DNA of 64,000 bases from Halobacteria archaeon AArc-dxtr1 (GTDB taxonomy: Archaea; Halobacteriota; Halobacteria; Halobacteriales; Natrialbaceae). The position numbers and the translations under genes were made by a program. Shown piece by piece: positions 52,593-61,768 of this stretch. Below the pieces are notes generated by a model. That model ran no database searches. It had not been told where the DNA came from and was given only the letters and a program-made list of their open reading frames with translations. The DNA is taken from contig JAOPJY010000001.1 of assembly GCA_025517425.1 (NCBI GenBank), forward strand, positions 1,536,217 through 1,600,216, given 5' to 3'. How positions within the stretch are numbered: the first letter of the stretch is position 1; each line of letters starts with the position of its first letter.

Positions 52593-55064
52593 TTATGAAT
52601 TCGTCGCACCGGAGGCAGACTCCTCGATTCGGTCACGGAACCGCGCTACACCCAACTCGAGCATATCGGGGCTGACTGGCTGGAACTCCGACTCCGGAAG
52701 GTACGATCGCACTGAGTCCCAGCTCTCGCGAGCGTAGCGTTCGTCGATCAAGACCCTGACGCCGACGTCTTCGGGACTTCTGACGACGCGTCCAATCGCC
52801 TGGCGGGCCTTGCGGACCGCCGGGACGGTGAGTGCGTACTCGAATCCCGGGGCAGCTCCGGAGCCACCGGGACCGCCGGAACCCGTGGTGCCGAACGCGT
52901 CGTCGTAGGCCCGTCGTACCGCCTTCGTCCGCGGGCTCGCGGTGTTGACGATCGGGACGCCACAGACGACGGCGGCCGAGAGCCGGTCACCGCGGTAGTC
53001 GACGCCCTCGGTGAGCGTCCCCCGGAGGCTCGTCACCAGAACTTTGCCGCCGCCGTCGAAGAACTCGGCTTTCAGCGACTGGGTCGCCTCGTCGGCGCTT
53101 GCGGCATCGAGCAGGACGGGCTTCTCGATCCGGGTCTCGAGGGCGCCGGCCGCCCACTCGGCTTCGGCGTAGCTCGGCATCCCGACGAGTACGTTCCCCG
53201 GAAGGCGGGCGACCGAGGCGATGGCGGCTGCGTAGTCTCGCCTGGTGGGGTTGTCCTCGGAGCCAGCAGCCTGATTGCACGGGGGGCCGCGATTCTCGTA
53301 GGTGAATTTCGGGAGGGAGACCGCGAAGCTCTCGCGGTTCTCGGTGGGGAAGTGGAGGCTGTACCGGCGCGTACGGACGGGGCGGTCCTTCTCGCGAGCG
53401 AGGTACTCGAGGCCAGTCACCTCGGTAAACGCCTCGATCGGTTCGAGCGTCGCGCTCATCAGAATGCCGCCGCCAAACGTTGCGAGGCGCTCGCCGATGG
53501 CGTCACTGGGAACGCAGTTGTGTACGGTGAGTCGGGCGGTGTAGGGCCGGCGCCAGGAGTCTGCGGGTTCGGTCTCGTCCCAGGTGCGCTCGAGTTCGAT
53601 CTCGCGGAAGTAGGCAGTGTGATCGCGCCGGTACCAGGCCGCGAGAACGCGTCCGACAGCCGGGGCCGCACGGGTGCGCTCTTCATCCTCGGCTTCGTTC
53701 AAAATGCGGGCGACGACGGCGCCGATGGACTCTGTGCGGACCCAGTCGGCGTCGCCGTAGCCGGCCTCGCGAGCCCACGCGGTTAGCTCGTCTTCGCCCG
53801 GTTCGGTCGGGTCACGGAGAGGAAGTTCCCCGTCATCGAGTGCCGAGGGGTTCGAGCGCCACTCCGGGCGCTCGCGGTCGAGGAAGGCGGTGACGCGACG
53901 ATCGAGTTCGTCACGGAGGTCGCGGACGAATTCCAGGGTTCGCTCCAGTTCTTCGACGGAGACGTCGGTGTCGGCCAGCTCCGCACGCACCAGGTCGGCG
54001 TCGGCGGTCTTCGAGCCGCCGGTCGCCTCGCGGCCCTCGCGCTCGAAGCGAAGCGGCTGGAGGACGCGGGAGAGTTCCGTCTCAGCGTCCCGAAGCGTCG
54101 TGTCGGCGACGCCGTCGCTGACGAGGTCACGGACGCGGGGTTCTAACATATGCGCTTCGTCGCAGACGACGAACGTCGACTCGTCGAGCAGGGCGCCCGT
54201 AAACGAGGCGATAGTGGTCGGATCGAAGGCGTGGTAGTAGTTGCCGAGGACGACCTCGACGTGGCCGAGCGCGGCGCCCATCACCGAGTGAGGGCAGGTG
54301 CCGTGGCGGACGGAGCGGGCCACGAGGTCCTCGGGAGAGAGGTGTCCGACGTCGGTGAAATCGAACGGGACAGCCTCCGCGCGCGAGCCGTCGCCGTCGT
54401 CGGGGAGATCCGCGAGATACTGGGCGTAAAAGGGGCAGTACTCGACCTCGCTGCCGACGGGGCCGCCGTCGTCGTACTCGGGCATCGACGGGGGGTACGG
54501 CGTCGCCTCGCCCGCGGTCTCGAGATAGCGCCCGGTCGAGGGGCCGGCGCCGCTGTCGGCGAGGCCGAGCTGCTGGCTGCGGGCGCGGGCGGCTAAGTTC
54601 TCGGCGGTCGTCGGGCCGCCCTCGCCGGTGAGGTCGCGCGTGCGATCGCGGAGCGTCTCACAGCGGTCGTAGACGGTCTCGTCGTCGATGCCGCCCCGAC
54701 CCTCGCGATTGTACGGACAGACGTCGGCTTTTCCGACGAGCGTGAGTCCGGAGACGGGATCCCAGTCGGCGGGCAGGTTCGCGTTGATCGTCTCTAGGTC
54801 GGTTTCGAACTGGCGAAGCTGTTGCTTGACGCTCGTGAGCACGAGTACGCGCTCGAAGTCGGTGTCGGGATCTCGCACGAGGTCGATCCCAGCAGTGAGC
54901 GCGATCATCGTTTTCCCCGTCCCGCAGGCGCCCTCGACGACGGCGTAGCCGCCCTCGCGAGCCGCGTCCAGGGTCGTCTCGATGCCGTCGACCTGCTGGT
55001 CGTAGGGCTCGGTGTGGCCGAACACCGCGCGCCAGTTCGAGGCTGCCATCGTCGCCGTACTCAT
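52593..55064 (-). CDS. XPD/Rad3-like DNA helicase
   Basis: 823 residues. Walker A EGACGTGKTMIAL, DEAH box VVCDEAHMLE, motif VI VRKARQAIGRVVRS. Four candidate Fe-S cluster Cys between motifs I and II: ADVCPYN, DRCETL, EYCPFY and GTCPHS, the pattern of XPD/FancJ/DinG 5' to 3' helicases. The insert between the second and third Cys is long and Gly/Ala-rich (about 90 residues). The role is in DNA repair or transcription-coupled unwinding. Start ATG 55064, with an alternative Met five residues on. Confidence 0.93.
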   Translation of the reverse strand: MSTATMAASNWRAVFGHTEPYDQQVDGIETTLDAAREGGYAVVEGACGTGKTMIALTAGIDLVRDPDTDFERVLVLTSVKQQLRQFETDLETINANLPADWDPVSGLTLVGKADVCPYNREGRGGIDDETVYDRCETLRDRTRDLTGEGGPTTAENLAARARSQQLGLADSGAGPSTGRYLETAGEATPYPPSMPEYDDGGPVGSEVEYCPFYAQYLADLPDDGDGSRAEAVPFDFTDVGHLSPEDLVARSVRHGTCPHSVMGAALGHVEVVLGNYYHAFDPTTIASFTGALLDESTFVVCDEAHMLEPRVRDLVSDGVADTTLRDAETELSRVLQPLRFEREGREATGGSKTADADLVRAELADTDVSVEELERTLEFVRDLRDELDRRVTAFLDRERPEWRSNPSALDDGELPLRDPTEPGEDELTAWAREAGYGDADWVRTESIGAVVARILNEAEDEERTRAAPAVGRVLAAWYRRDHTAYFREIELERTWDETEPADSWRRPYTARLTVHNCVPSDAIGERLATFGGGILMSATLEPIEAFTEVTGLEYLAREKDRPVRTRRYSLHFPTENRESFAVSLPKFTYENRGPPCNQAAGSEDNPTRRDYAAAIASVARLPGNVLVGMPSYAEAEWAAGALETRIEKPVLLDAASADEATQSLKAEFFDGGGKVLVTSLRGTLTEGVDYRGDRLSAAVVCGVPIVNTASPRTKAVRRAYDDAFGTTGSGGPGGSGAAPGFEYALTVPAVRKARQAIGRVVRSPEDVGVRVLIDERYARESWDSVRSYLPESEFQPVSPDMLELGVARFRDRIEESASGATNS

Positions 55065-55179
55065 CGTCGCTCAGCCATAGCGTTGACGGAGGAGAGTGGC
55101 CGCGGGATGGGATATAAAGACTCGCTAGGCTGGCGCCTCGTGATCACCACCTCCGAACTGGTGTGTGTAAGCGTCCGTC

Positions 55180-56136
55180 TCACTCCGCCTCGAGTGGCGC
55201 TTCAGATCGGGTGACGAGATCCTGCATATAGTCGAGAGAGATCTCGAGGCCGCGGTCGATCGCGTCCCGCCCCTGCAGTTCGTGTCCCGCCATCGCGGGC
55301 AGGCAGTACTCCGAGACGAGGTGGCCGTCGTAACCGATGGCCTCGAGTTCGTCGACGAACGCCTCGTAGTTGATCTGCTCGCCGAACTGGGGGGAGACCT
55401 CCTGGACGATTTCGCCGTCCTTCTCGGAGAAGTTCCAGGCGCCGTAGTGAGTTATAGCGAGATCGTCCCCGCAGGCGCGGACGGCCTCGCGGACGTACTC
55501 GTCGCTCTGGCGCTCGAAGAACAGCGGGGCGTCGAGACAGATCTCGACGTTCTCCCGGTCGATGTCCGCAACCATCTCGACGACGTCCTCGTACCCTGGC
55601 GAGAGTACAGGCGCGTGATTCTGCAGCGCGAGCGTAATGCCCCGGTCGGCAGCCCAGTCGGCGACCTCGCGAATACCCGAGACGGCCCGATTCCAGCGGC
55701 GAGCGTCTTCGGGCCAGCGCTGCTCCCAGTGGGGCGTGACGTCGAAATCGGCGTAGACGCCGGTCGCGTCGGACTCGTCGTCGACACCGGGCCAGGCCGC
55801 AAACACCTTGACCAGGTCGATACCGAGGTCGTCGGCGAAGCGAAGTATCTCGCGCATCATCGCCAGGTTATTCTCACGCTCCTCTGCGATCGGACTCGCG
55901 AAGTCGGAAACGCTCTCGAGGGCACAGAGATCAATCCCCTCGTCGTCGGCGAGGCGTTTGATGCGCTGGCGGTCCGCCGCGTCGAAATCCAGCGGGGAGG
56001 CAACCGGGCGTTTCGTCTCGATCGAGACGGCGTCGAAGCCGAGATCGCTCGCCGCGCGAATCTGCTCGTCGAGGGTGAGTGCGTCGCCGTCGTGCCAGAG
56101 ACCGCTGTAGGAAACGGTCAGGAGTGCGAAGTTCAT
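55180..56136 (-). CDS. Sugar phosphate isomerase/epimerase family protein
   Basis: 318 residues. TIM barrel of the xylose-isomerase-like group: SDLGFDAVSIETKRP, CALESVSDF, NLAMMREILRFADDLGIDLV, WAADRGITLALQNHAP, VEICLDAPLFF and YDGHLVSEYCLP, with metal ligands Glu, Asp, His and Glu in the usual strand ends. The substrate is not known. ATG 56136 begins NFALLTVSYSGL. Confidence 0.87.
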   Translation of the reverse strand: MNFALLTVSYSGLWHDGDALTLDEQIRAASDLGFDAVSIETKRPVASPLDFDAADRQRIKRLADDEGIDLCALESVSDFASPIAEERENNLAMMREILRFADDLGIDLVKVFAAWPGVDDESDATGVYADFDVTPHWEQRWPEDARRWNRAVSGIREVADWAADRGITLALQNHAPVLSPGYEDVVEMVADIDRENVEICLDAPLFFERQSDEYVREAVRACGDDLAITHYGAWNFSEKDGEIVQEVSPQFGEQINYEAFVDELEAIGYDGHLVSEYCLPAMAGHELQGRDAIDRGLEISLDYMQDLVTRSEAPLEAE

Positions 56137-56267
56137 GATCGGTGGTAGCATCCCACTTCGTCACGATGTGGCAAATAAATTATGGAGGTTTCTGGAGTGG
56201 TAAGGTGCCGATCAAATCGTCGAGTACGGACCACAACCCACAGGGACGTCGACACCGAACGCAGGGT

Positions 56268-56843
56268 ATGAGCAATTCGGAGGAGATCGACGCGTGGCGC
56301 CGAGAACTCGACGAAAAGCGCGCGGAGAAAGACGAGTTCTTCGCGACTCACCCCCAGTCGCCGATCCCGTCCGAAGAGCGCGACGCCTTCGACGGCCTGT
56401 CGTACTTCGACCCCGATCCGGCCTACCGCGTGGAGGCCTCAGTCACGGCCCACGACGAGCCCGAGCCCGTCTACATGGAGACGACCACCGACGGGGAGAT
56501 GCGGTATCTCCGGGTGGCGACGCTCGAGTTCGACCTCGAGCGGGACGACCCCGACCTGACGGACGGGACCTACGAACTCGCAGCCTACCAGCTCGAACGG
56601 GAGGCAACCGAGCCGCTGTTCGTGCCGTTTCGGGACAAGACGACGGGCCAGCAGAGCTACGAAGGCGGACGGTACATGGAGTTGCAAAGCGACCGCGTGC
56701 TCGACGAGGGCGACGAACTGACCCTCGATTTCAACCTCGCCTACACTCCGTTCTGTGCGTACAGCGAGACGTTCGACTGTCCGCTACCGCCCGAGGAGAA
56801 CTGGCTCGAGGTGGCGATTCCAGCCGGCGAACGCCACGAGTAG
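56268..56843 (+). CDS. DUF1684 protein
   Basis: 191 residues. The DUF1684 signature is complete: VPFRDKTTGQQSYEGGRYM, LDFNLAYTPFCAYSETFDCP and PPEENWLEVAIPAGE. The family's function is unknown; a fold with conserved Cys and Asn is suggested. An acidic N-terminal helix (NSEEIDAWRRELDEKRAEK) precedes it. The upstream extension to 56142 is not supported. Divergent from the sugar isomerase gene. Confidence 0.93.
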   Translation: MSNSEEIDAWRRELDEKRAEKDEFFATHPQSPIPSEERDAFDGLSYFDPDPAYRVEASVTAHDEPEPVYMETTTDGEMRYLRVATLEFDLERDDPDLTDGTYELAAYQLEREATEPLFVPFRDKTTGQQSYEGGRYMELQSDRVLDEGDELTLDFNLAYTPFCAYSETFDCPLPPEENWLEVAIPAGERHE

Positions 56844-56906
56844 AGGGAGGCGCTGCCGGATCAGCGACGCTCTCTGCTCGGGCGCAGCGAGAGGGGTGAG
56901 TCGGCG

Positions 56907-57323
56907 TTAGTGCGTTCCAGTTTGCTGTTCGATGACGTCCGAAGCGTTCGAAAGCTCCGCGGCGACGACCATCAGGAGGTCGTCGAGCGTCACGATACCC
57001 GTTAGCTGACCGCCCTCGACGATCGGTACCCGCCGGATTCCCTCGTCACTCATCGTCTGGAACGCCTCGAAGTGAGTTTCGTCGGCCTCGATCGTGACGA
57101 GATCGTCAGTCATGAGATCCTCGGCGCTGAGGTCGTCGATCGAGTCGGCGTCGCGCATCGCCATCGCGATCATCCGATCGGTGACGATCCCGGTCGGTTC
57201 GTCGCCCTCAGTGATGACGACGCTCCCGACGCTGTGATCGTCCATCATCTCGAGGAGGTCGTGAACGTCGGAGTCTGTGCTGGCGGTGACGACATCAGCC
57301 GTCGCGAGGTCGGTAAGTGCCAT
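56907..57323 (-). CDS. CBS-domain pair protein
   Basis: 138 residues, two CBS domains: ATADVVTASTDSDVHDLLEM ... EPTGIVTDRMIAMAMRD, and DLMTDDLVTIEADETHFEAF ... QLTGIVTLDDLLMVVAAEL. CBS pairs bind adenosine nucleotides as sensors. No partner enzyme is in the same chain. Single gene. Confidence 0.94.
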   Translation of the reverse strand: MALTDLATADVVTASTDSDVHDLLEMMDDHSVGSVVITEGDEPTGIVTDRMIAMAMRDADSIDDLSAEDLMTDDLVTIEADETHFEAFQTMSDEGIRRVPIVEGGQLTGIVTLDDLLMVVAAELSNASDVIEQQTGTH

Positions 57324-57455
57324 GCCTGCGACGCTACCACAGAGGATGACCTAAAGATATGCAGCCGTCGGACCGAAAGACAGTCCGGCGAGCCGACGGC
57401 GAGAAGCGGGGGTGGCAATGAGAAGCGGGAGCGACGGTGAGCAGTTGGGCTTGGC

Positions 57456-57662
57456 TCAGCTATGGCGGCTCGCCAGCCCTTCAAGCGCGGCGCCGCGGGT
57501 CTCGTAGCCAATACCGACCGCGTCGCAGTCGAGACAGGTCCAGTAGTACTCGCCAGCGAGGCCGCGAACGGAGGCGACGGCGTCGCAGTCCGGACAGCGC
57601 TTGCGGCGCCGCCGCCTTCGAGCGTAGTCGGTCGCATCGGCGACGGTAGGTTCTCGGGTCAC
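57456..57662 (-). CDS. Small zinc-ribbon protein
   Basis: 68 residues. ARRRRRRKRCPDCDAVA and EYYWTCLDCDAVGIGYE form a two-CxxC ribbon preceded by a basic patch; this could bind nucleic acid. The start is a GTG with the RBS unclear. Function unknown. Confidence 0.72.
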   Translation of the reverse strand: MTREPTVADATDYARRRRRRKRCPDCDAVASVRGLAGEYYWTCLDCDAVGIGYETRGAALEGLASRHS

Positions 57663-57751
57663 GACCGCGCTTGCCGACCGGACGAATATAGGCTTTCTCC
57701 TCGAGGGGAACCGAAGAACTGGGCCAAAAGAGCGGCGTCGAACTCCCAGAG

Positions 57752-58432
57752 CTACGGCGCGACGCCGACGGTCAGTAGCGTGCCCAACTCGCGGTAGCGC
57801 TCGACCATCGCCTCGCGACTCTCCCAGTCGTCGGTCGGGAACGCCTCGGCGGGCGGAATCTCGGTTTCGCGGTCCGGAATCGCGTCTTGCTCGGCGACGT
57901 GGAGGCCGGCCTCGCGGAAGGCCTCGCGGTACTGCCCGCGGTCCCAGCGGGTCATCTCGATGGTGATGAACTCCTGCCAGCCGTGGGAGTGGACGTTCTC
58001 TTCGTAGTAGTTGACCGCACAGTAGAAGGTGCCGCCGGGGCGCAAGACGCGGGCGATCTCGGCGAGGGTCTCGTGGGGGTCAGCCGCGTAGTAGAAGGCC
58101 TCCATCGACCAGATCTGGTCGATGGAGTCGGTGGCGAAGGGAAGCGAGCCGAAGTCGCCGACGACGTAGCCGACCTCGTCGTCGTCGGTGTAGTCGGCCG
58201 CGTTCCGGGTCATCTCTGGGGAGCCGTCGAGTCCGTAGACACGGCCGGCGTCGGCGGCCTCCCGGAGCGCGCGTCCGGCGTAGCCGCTGCCACAGCCCAG
58301 GTCGAGGACGATGTCGCCAGATTCGACCGGCATCCGCGCGAGCGCGTGTTTAGCCGTGTGCCAGTGGCGTTGCTCCATCCCTCGATCGCGGCCCTCGGCC
58401 GCCCAAGCGTCGAACTCCTCGCGTACGCTCAT
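57752..58432 (-). CDS. Class I SAM-dependent methyltransferase
   Basis: 226 residues. Motif I IVLDLGCGSGYAGRALREAA, acidic YGLDGSPEM, LPFATDSIDQIWSMEAFYYA and motif III LRPGGTFYCAVNYYEENVHS. The C-terminal part is variable. Small-molecule methylation is likely; substrate unknown. Single gene, 299 bp from the iron-uptake locus. Confidence 0.9.
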   Translation of the reverse strand: MSVREEFDAWAAEGRDRGMEQRHWHTAKHALARMPVESGDIVLDLGCGSGYAGRALREAADAGRVYGLDGSPEMTRNAADYTDDDEVGYVVGDFGSLPFATDSIDQIWSMEAFYYAADPHETLAEIARVLRPGGTFYCAVNYYEENVHSHGWQEFITIEMTRWDRGQYREAFREAGLHVAEQDAIPDRETEIPPAEAFPTDDWESREAMVERYRELGTLLTVGVAP

Positions 58433-58572
58433 AGGCGAGCGATGGATCCGGCCCGTGAAAACGGGTTCGGCTCAGCCCGTGGACGCGCCCGACAGCGTCG
58501 CGCGGTTCGCGCCCCTCGTCCGAGCAGAGGGAATCCGCGGAGAACCCGCAGTCTCCGGACACCGACAGGTTC

Positions 58573-58588
58573 TTTAGGCCAGCCTAAA
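58573..58588 (+). promoter_or_regulatory. Iron-box-like inverted repeat 1
   Basis: TTTAGGCCAGCCTAAA: a 7-bp inverted repeat around CA. It is identical to the copy at 58709-58724 and resembles binding sites of DtxR-family iron regulators (TTAGG...CCTAA). Confidence 0.65.
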
Positions 58589-58605
58589 TAGATGTTCGTA
58601 GAGGG

Positions 58606-58620
58606 TTTAGGCCAGCCAAA
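58606..58620 (+). promoter_or_regulatory. Iron-box-like inverted repeat 2 (degenerate)
   Basis: TTTAGGCCAGCCAAA: the second half lacks the T of CCTAAA. Confidence 0.55.
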
Positions 58621-58708
58621 ATGTGGGCATCAGGGTGGCCGACTACGCAGCTGCGGCTGCATCCCTCGTTCTACCGTTTTCATGCCACAGATCGGAATCT
58701 TCATATGT

Positions 58709-58724
58709 TTTAGGCCAGCCTAAA
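58709..58724 (+). promoter_or_regulatory. Iron-box-like inverted repeat 3, at the promoter of the iron-binding protein
   Basis: TTTAGGCCAGCCTAAA overlaps the end of a TATA-like catatgtttta and ends eight bases before ATG 58732, a position where a bound repressor blocks initiation. Confidence 0.68.
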
Positions 58725-58731
58725 ACTAGAT

Positions 58732-59898
58732 ATGCGACAGCGCGACAGCAATCAGACGCACACAACGATTGGACGCCGACCATTCCTCGCCGCCACCGGG
58801 GCCTCCGTGGCAGGCCTCGCGGGACTGGCAGGCTGTCTCGGCGACGAGTTCGACGACACCCCGGTCGTGGACGTCGAGCCGATGGAGACGGGTGTCGACT
58901 CGACCGCTGTCTCCTGGGACGACCTGGGCGACCTCGAGGGCGAGATCACGATCTACTCCGGTCGAACGCCGGACCAGATTTCTGCGGTGTTCGAGGCCTT
59001 AGAGGACGAGTACGACGACCTCTCCGTGAGCGTCGATTACGACGACAACGAGGTGCAGGTCAACCAGATCTTAGAGGAGGATACCCATCCCGCAGACCTG
59101 ATGTACTCCCAGGACCCGGGTGCGCTGAACGAGCTTTATAACAACGACGTGCTGCAGGAACTCCCCTCTGACGTCATCGATGCGGTTCCGGGCAGCTACC
59201 AGCACAACGAGAGCTACTGGACCGGCGTGACGGGACGGACGCGGTCGATCCAGTACAACAGTGACCGACTCGACGAGACGGAGTTCGACGACTGGGACGA
59301 GCTGCCGACGGATATCATGGAGTACGCGACCGACGAGCGCCTGGCAGGAATTATCTCGACTCGCCCCAACTCCGGAACTTTCCGCGGATTCATCCAGGCG
59401 ATGGTCGAACTCGAAGGCGAGGAGGAGACCCGCGACTGGGTCAGTGCGATGGCCGACGAGCAGGACGCCCAGATCTTCGAAGGTGGGTCCAATCAGGCCA
59501 ACGATATCAACCGAGGCGGTGACGACGATCCAATCGTCGGGCTCGGAAACAGCTACTACGCCGCCCGCATCCTAAACGAGGATTCGAGTGCGCCGATCCG
59601 AACGACGTACACCGAAAACGACGTGGGCTGTCTGTTCAGCGTTGCTGGCGTCGGCGTCTTAGACCAAGTGCGCGACGCCGAACTCGTCGCGGAGTTCGTC
59701 CGTCACCTCCTAGCTGCGGAGGGCCAGGAGCTCATGATGGACGACAACGGCGAGTACCCCGTCGTCGAGGGCATCGAATACGTCGGACCGCTGCCTGATC
59801 TAGACGAGATCAATCCCCCGGAGTTCGACCTGAGTGACTTCGACATGGACCTCCAGGAAGCCGGTGACCTCATCGATGAGGAGGGACTCGGCGTCTAA
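58732..59898 (+). CDS. Iron(III) ABC transporter substrate-binding lipoprotein
   Basis: 388 residues. Tat signal (GRRPFLAATGASVAGLAGLAG) with lipobox Cys; then DLEGEITIYSGRTPDQISAV and SVDYDDNEVQVNQILEEDTH, the FbpA-like start, and YPVVEGIEYVGPLPDLDEIN near the end. Family members bind ferric iron with Tyr residues. The upstream DtxR-like boxes fit iron control. The permease follows 131 bp downstream. Confidence 0.92.
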   Translation: MRQRDSNQTHTTIGRRPFLAATGASVAGLAGLAGCLGDEFDDTPVVDVEPMETGVDSTAVSWDDLGDLEGEITIYSGRTPDQISAVFEALEDEYDDLSVSVDYDDNEVQVNQILEEDTHPADLMYSQDPGALNELYNNDVLQELPSDVIDAVPGSYQHNESYWTGVTGRTRSIQYNSDRLDETEFDDWDELPTDIMEYATDERLAGIISTRPNSGTFRGFIQAMVELEGEEETRDWVSAMADEQDAQIFEGGSNQANDINRGGDDDPIVGLGNSYYAARILNEDSSAPIRTTYTENDVGCLFSVAGVGVLDQVRDAELVAEFVRHLLAAEGQELMMDDNGEYPVVEGIEYVGPLPDLDEINPPEFDLSDFDMDLQEAGDLIDEEGLGV

Positions 59899-59961
59899 CT
59901 GGCAGACGTACGGACAATCGTTCTCTCTTGGCACTTTTCGCGGCTCGCTCGGTTCGGAGGA

Positions 59962-59976
59962 TTTAGGGCAACCTAA
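59962..59976 (+). promoter_or_regulatory. Degenerate iron-box-like repeat before the permease
   Basis: TTTAGGGCAACCTAA: the same outer arms as the upstream boxes with changed centre. It suggests the permease has its own iron-controlled promoter. Confidence 0.5.
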
Positions 59977-60029
59977 CTCCAAGCGCAGAACTGACCCTTC
60001 GGTTCCGTCGACCAGGTCCGCTGCCCAGT

Positions 60030-61634
60030 ATGAAATCACTCTCGACCGCGTTCGATCCCAGCACGGTTCGCGACCGACTCTCAGAGATGGATCGGTCGCG
60101 AGTCGCCCTGGGGACGGCAAGCGCAATCGTCGCCGTGCTCGTCGTTACGCCGATGCTGTGGCTGTTCCTGCGGGCATCGGAAGTAGAGCCTGCACGTGCC
60201 TACGACCTTATCGTCTCCTCGCGAACGGCCTGGATCACGGTAAACAGCATCACGCTGATGGGGCTCGTGACGCTGTTCTCGATCGGACTCGGCGTCCCGC
60301 TGGCCGTCCTGACAACCCGAACCGATCTTCCCTACCCCCGCTTTTGGACCGTCGTAGCCGCCCTCCCGCTCGTGATTCCGAGCTATATCGGGGCAATCGC
60401 GTTCGTCGGGATGTTCGGTTCGGGCGGCGAGATCGACTCGGTACTGGGGACGACGATCCCACGCGTCGACGGACTCTCCGGCGCGGTGTTCATCATCACG
60501 CTCTATACGTATCCGTACGTGTTCCTGACGACCCGGGCTGCGTTGCTCTCGATGGATAGCTCACTCGTCGACGCCGCCCGAACGCTCAAAGCGGGCCCGC
60601 TCGAAGCGTTCCGGCGCGTAACGTTCCCCCAGATACGGCCAGGGATCGCCGCCGGAGCGTTGCTCGCCGGACTGTACGCCATCTCCGACTTCGGGACGCC
60701 CGCGTTCATGAACGCGAACGTGTTCACGAGCCGGATCTACTGGGAGGCGACCGAGTTCGGTCGGGAGTACGCCGCCTTGCTCGCCTTGCAGTTGATCGCG
60801 ATCGTCGCCATCGTGCTCGTCATCGAGGCGGGGATCGGCCGCGACGAGGATGCGACGAGCGGTGCAAGCGGGACGACGGTCCGCCTGGGCGCCTGGAAGT
60901 GGCCCGCGATGGGGTTCGTCTCACTGCTGGGAACGTTGACGCTCGTCGTCCCGGTCGCTATCTTCACGAGTTGGCTGTTCCGCAGTGAAGGGGACCGAAT
61001 CCCGGCCTACGAGTTCCAGTGGGAGTTCGCGTACAACTCGGTCCATCTCGCGTTGCTGGCCGCACTCGTCGCCTGCATCTTCGCGTTGCCGGTCGCCTAC
61101 TACTCCGGGCGGGCGAACACCCTCGTCTCCCGGATTCTAGAGCGGGCGACCTACGTCGGGTTCGCCGTTCCCGGCGTCGTTATCGGCCTCGCACTCGTTT
61201 TCCTGGGCAACAGAGCCCTTCCAGGGCTGTACCGGCAGGGAATCTGGCTACTCGTGTTCGCGTACGTCGTCCGATTCCTCCCCCAGGTGGTCGGCACCGT
61301 TCGCTCGTCAGTGTTGCAGGTCGACGAAAAGACGATCGAGGCAGCGCGCACGCTCAATGCGAACCGATTCGAAGCGTTTCGACGCATAACACTGCCGCTT
61401 ATCATGCCCGGCATCATCGCGGGCGGCGTCCTCGTCTTCCTGACGACGATGAAAGAGCTTCCCGTGACCCTGATGCTCAGACCGGTCGGTATGGAGACGC
61501 TCGTCAGCATCACGTGGAACGCCGTCGACGCGCTTGCCTATCGGTACGCTGCGCTCCCATCGCTGCTGCTCGTACTCATCTCGGGACTGTCGATGCTCAT
61601 CTTGTTGCGCCAGGAGGACGGCAGACTCGGCTGA
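60030..61634 (+). CDS. Iron(III) ABC transporter permease, two fused domains
   Basis: 534 residues, about twelve helices. Two binding-protein-dependent permease domains are fused, each with an EAA-like loop: EAFRRVTFPQIRPGIAAGA and EAFRRITLPLIMPGIIAGG, as in FbpB/SfuB. It should work with the lipoprotein encoded upstream. No ATPase gene follows; the next gene is unrelated. ATG 60030. Confidence 0.93.
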   Translation: MKSLSTAFDPSTVRDRLSEMDRSRVALGTASAIVAVLVVTPMLWLFLRASEVEPARAYDLIVSSRTAWITVNSITLMGLVTLFSIGLGVPLAVLTTRTDLPYPRFWTVVAALPLVIPSYIGAIAFVGMFGSGGEIDSVLGTTIPRVDGLSGAVFIITLYTYPYVFLTTRAALLSMDSSLVDAARTLKAGPLEAFRRVTFPQIRPGIAAGALLAGLYAISDFGTPAFMNANVFTSRIYWEATEFGREYAALLALQLIAIVAIVLVIEAGIGRDEDATSGASGTTVRLGAWKWPAMGFVSLLGTLTLVVPVAIFTSWLFRSEGDRIPAYEFQWEFAYNSVHLALLAALVACIFALPVAYYSGRANTLVSRILERATYVGFAVPGVVIGLALVFLGNRALPGLYRQGIWLLVFAYVVRFLPQVVGTVRSSVLQVDEKTIEAARTLNANRFEAFRRITLPLIMPGIIAGGVLVFLTTMKELPVTLMLRPVGMETLVSITWNAVDALAYRYAALPSLLLVLISGLSMLILLRQEDGRLG

Positions 61635-61768
61635 GCCGGGTCGTCGCAGAGAACGTCCAATACTCACGGACTCAGTCGATAGCGGTCCCTGAGTCAGGAG
61701 GATATCGCCACCGTGGCCCCTGCCACATCCGCACTCTTAAGTCGGTCCCGGAAGATGATGACGCCAGC

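Noticed and set aside
58500-58732. The repeated TTTAGGCCAGCCTAAA words as a CRISPR-like or mobile repeat
   Set aside because: Only three unevenly spaced copies, each palindromic and next to an iron-transport promoter; operators explain them better.
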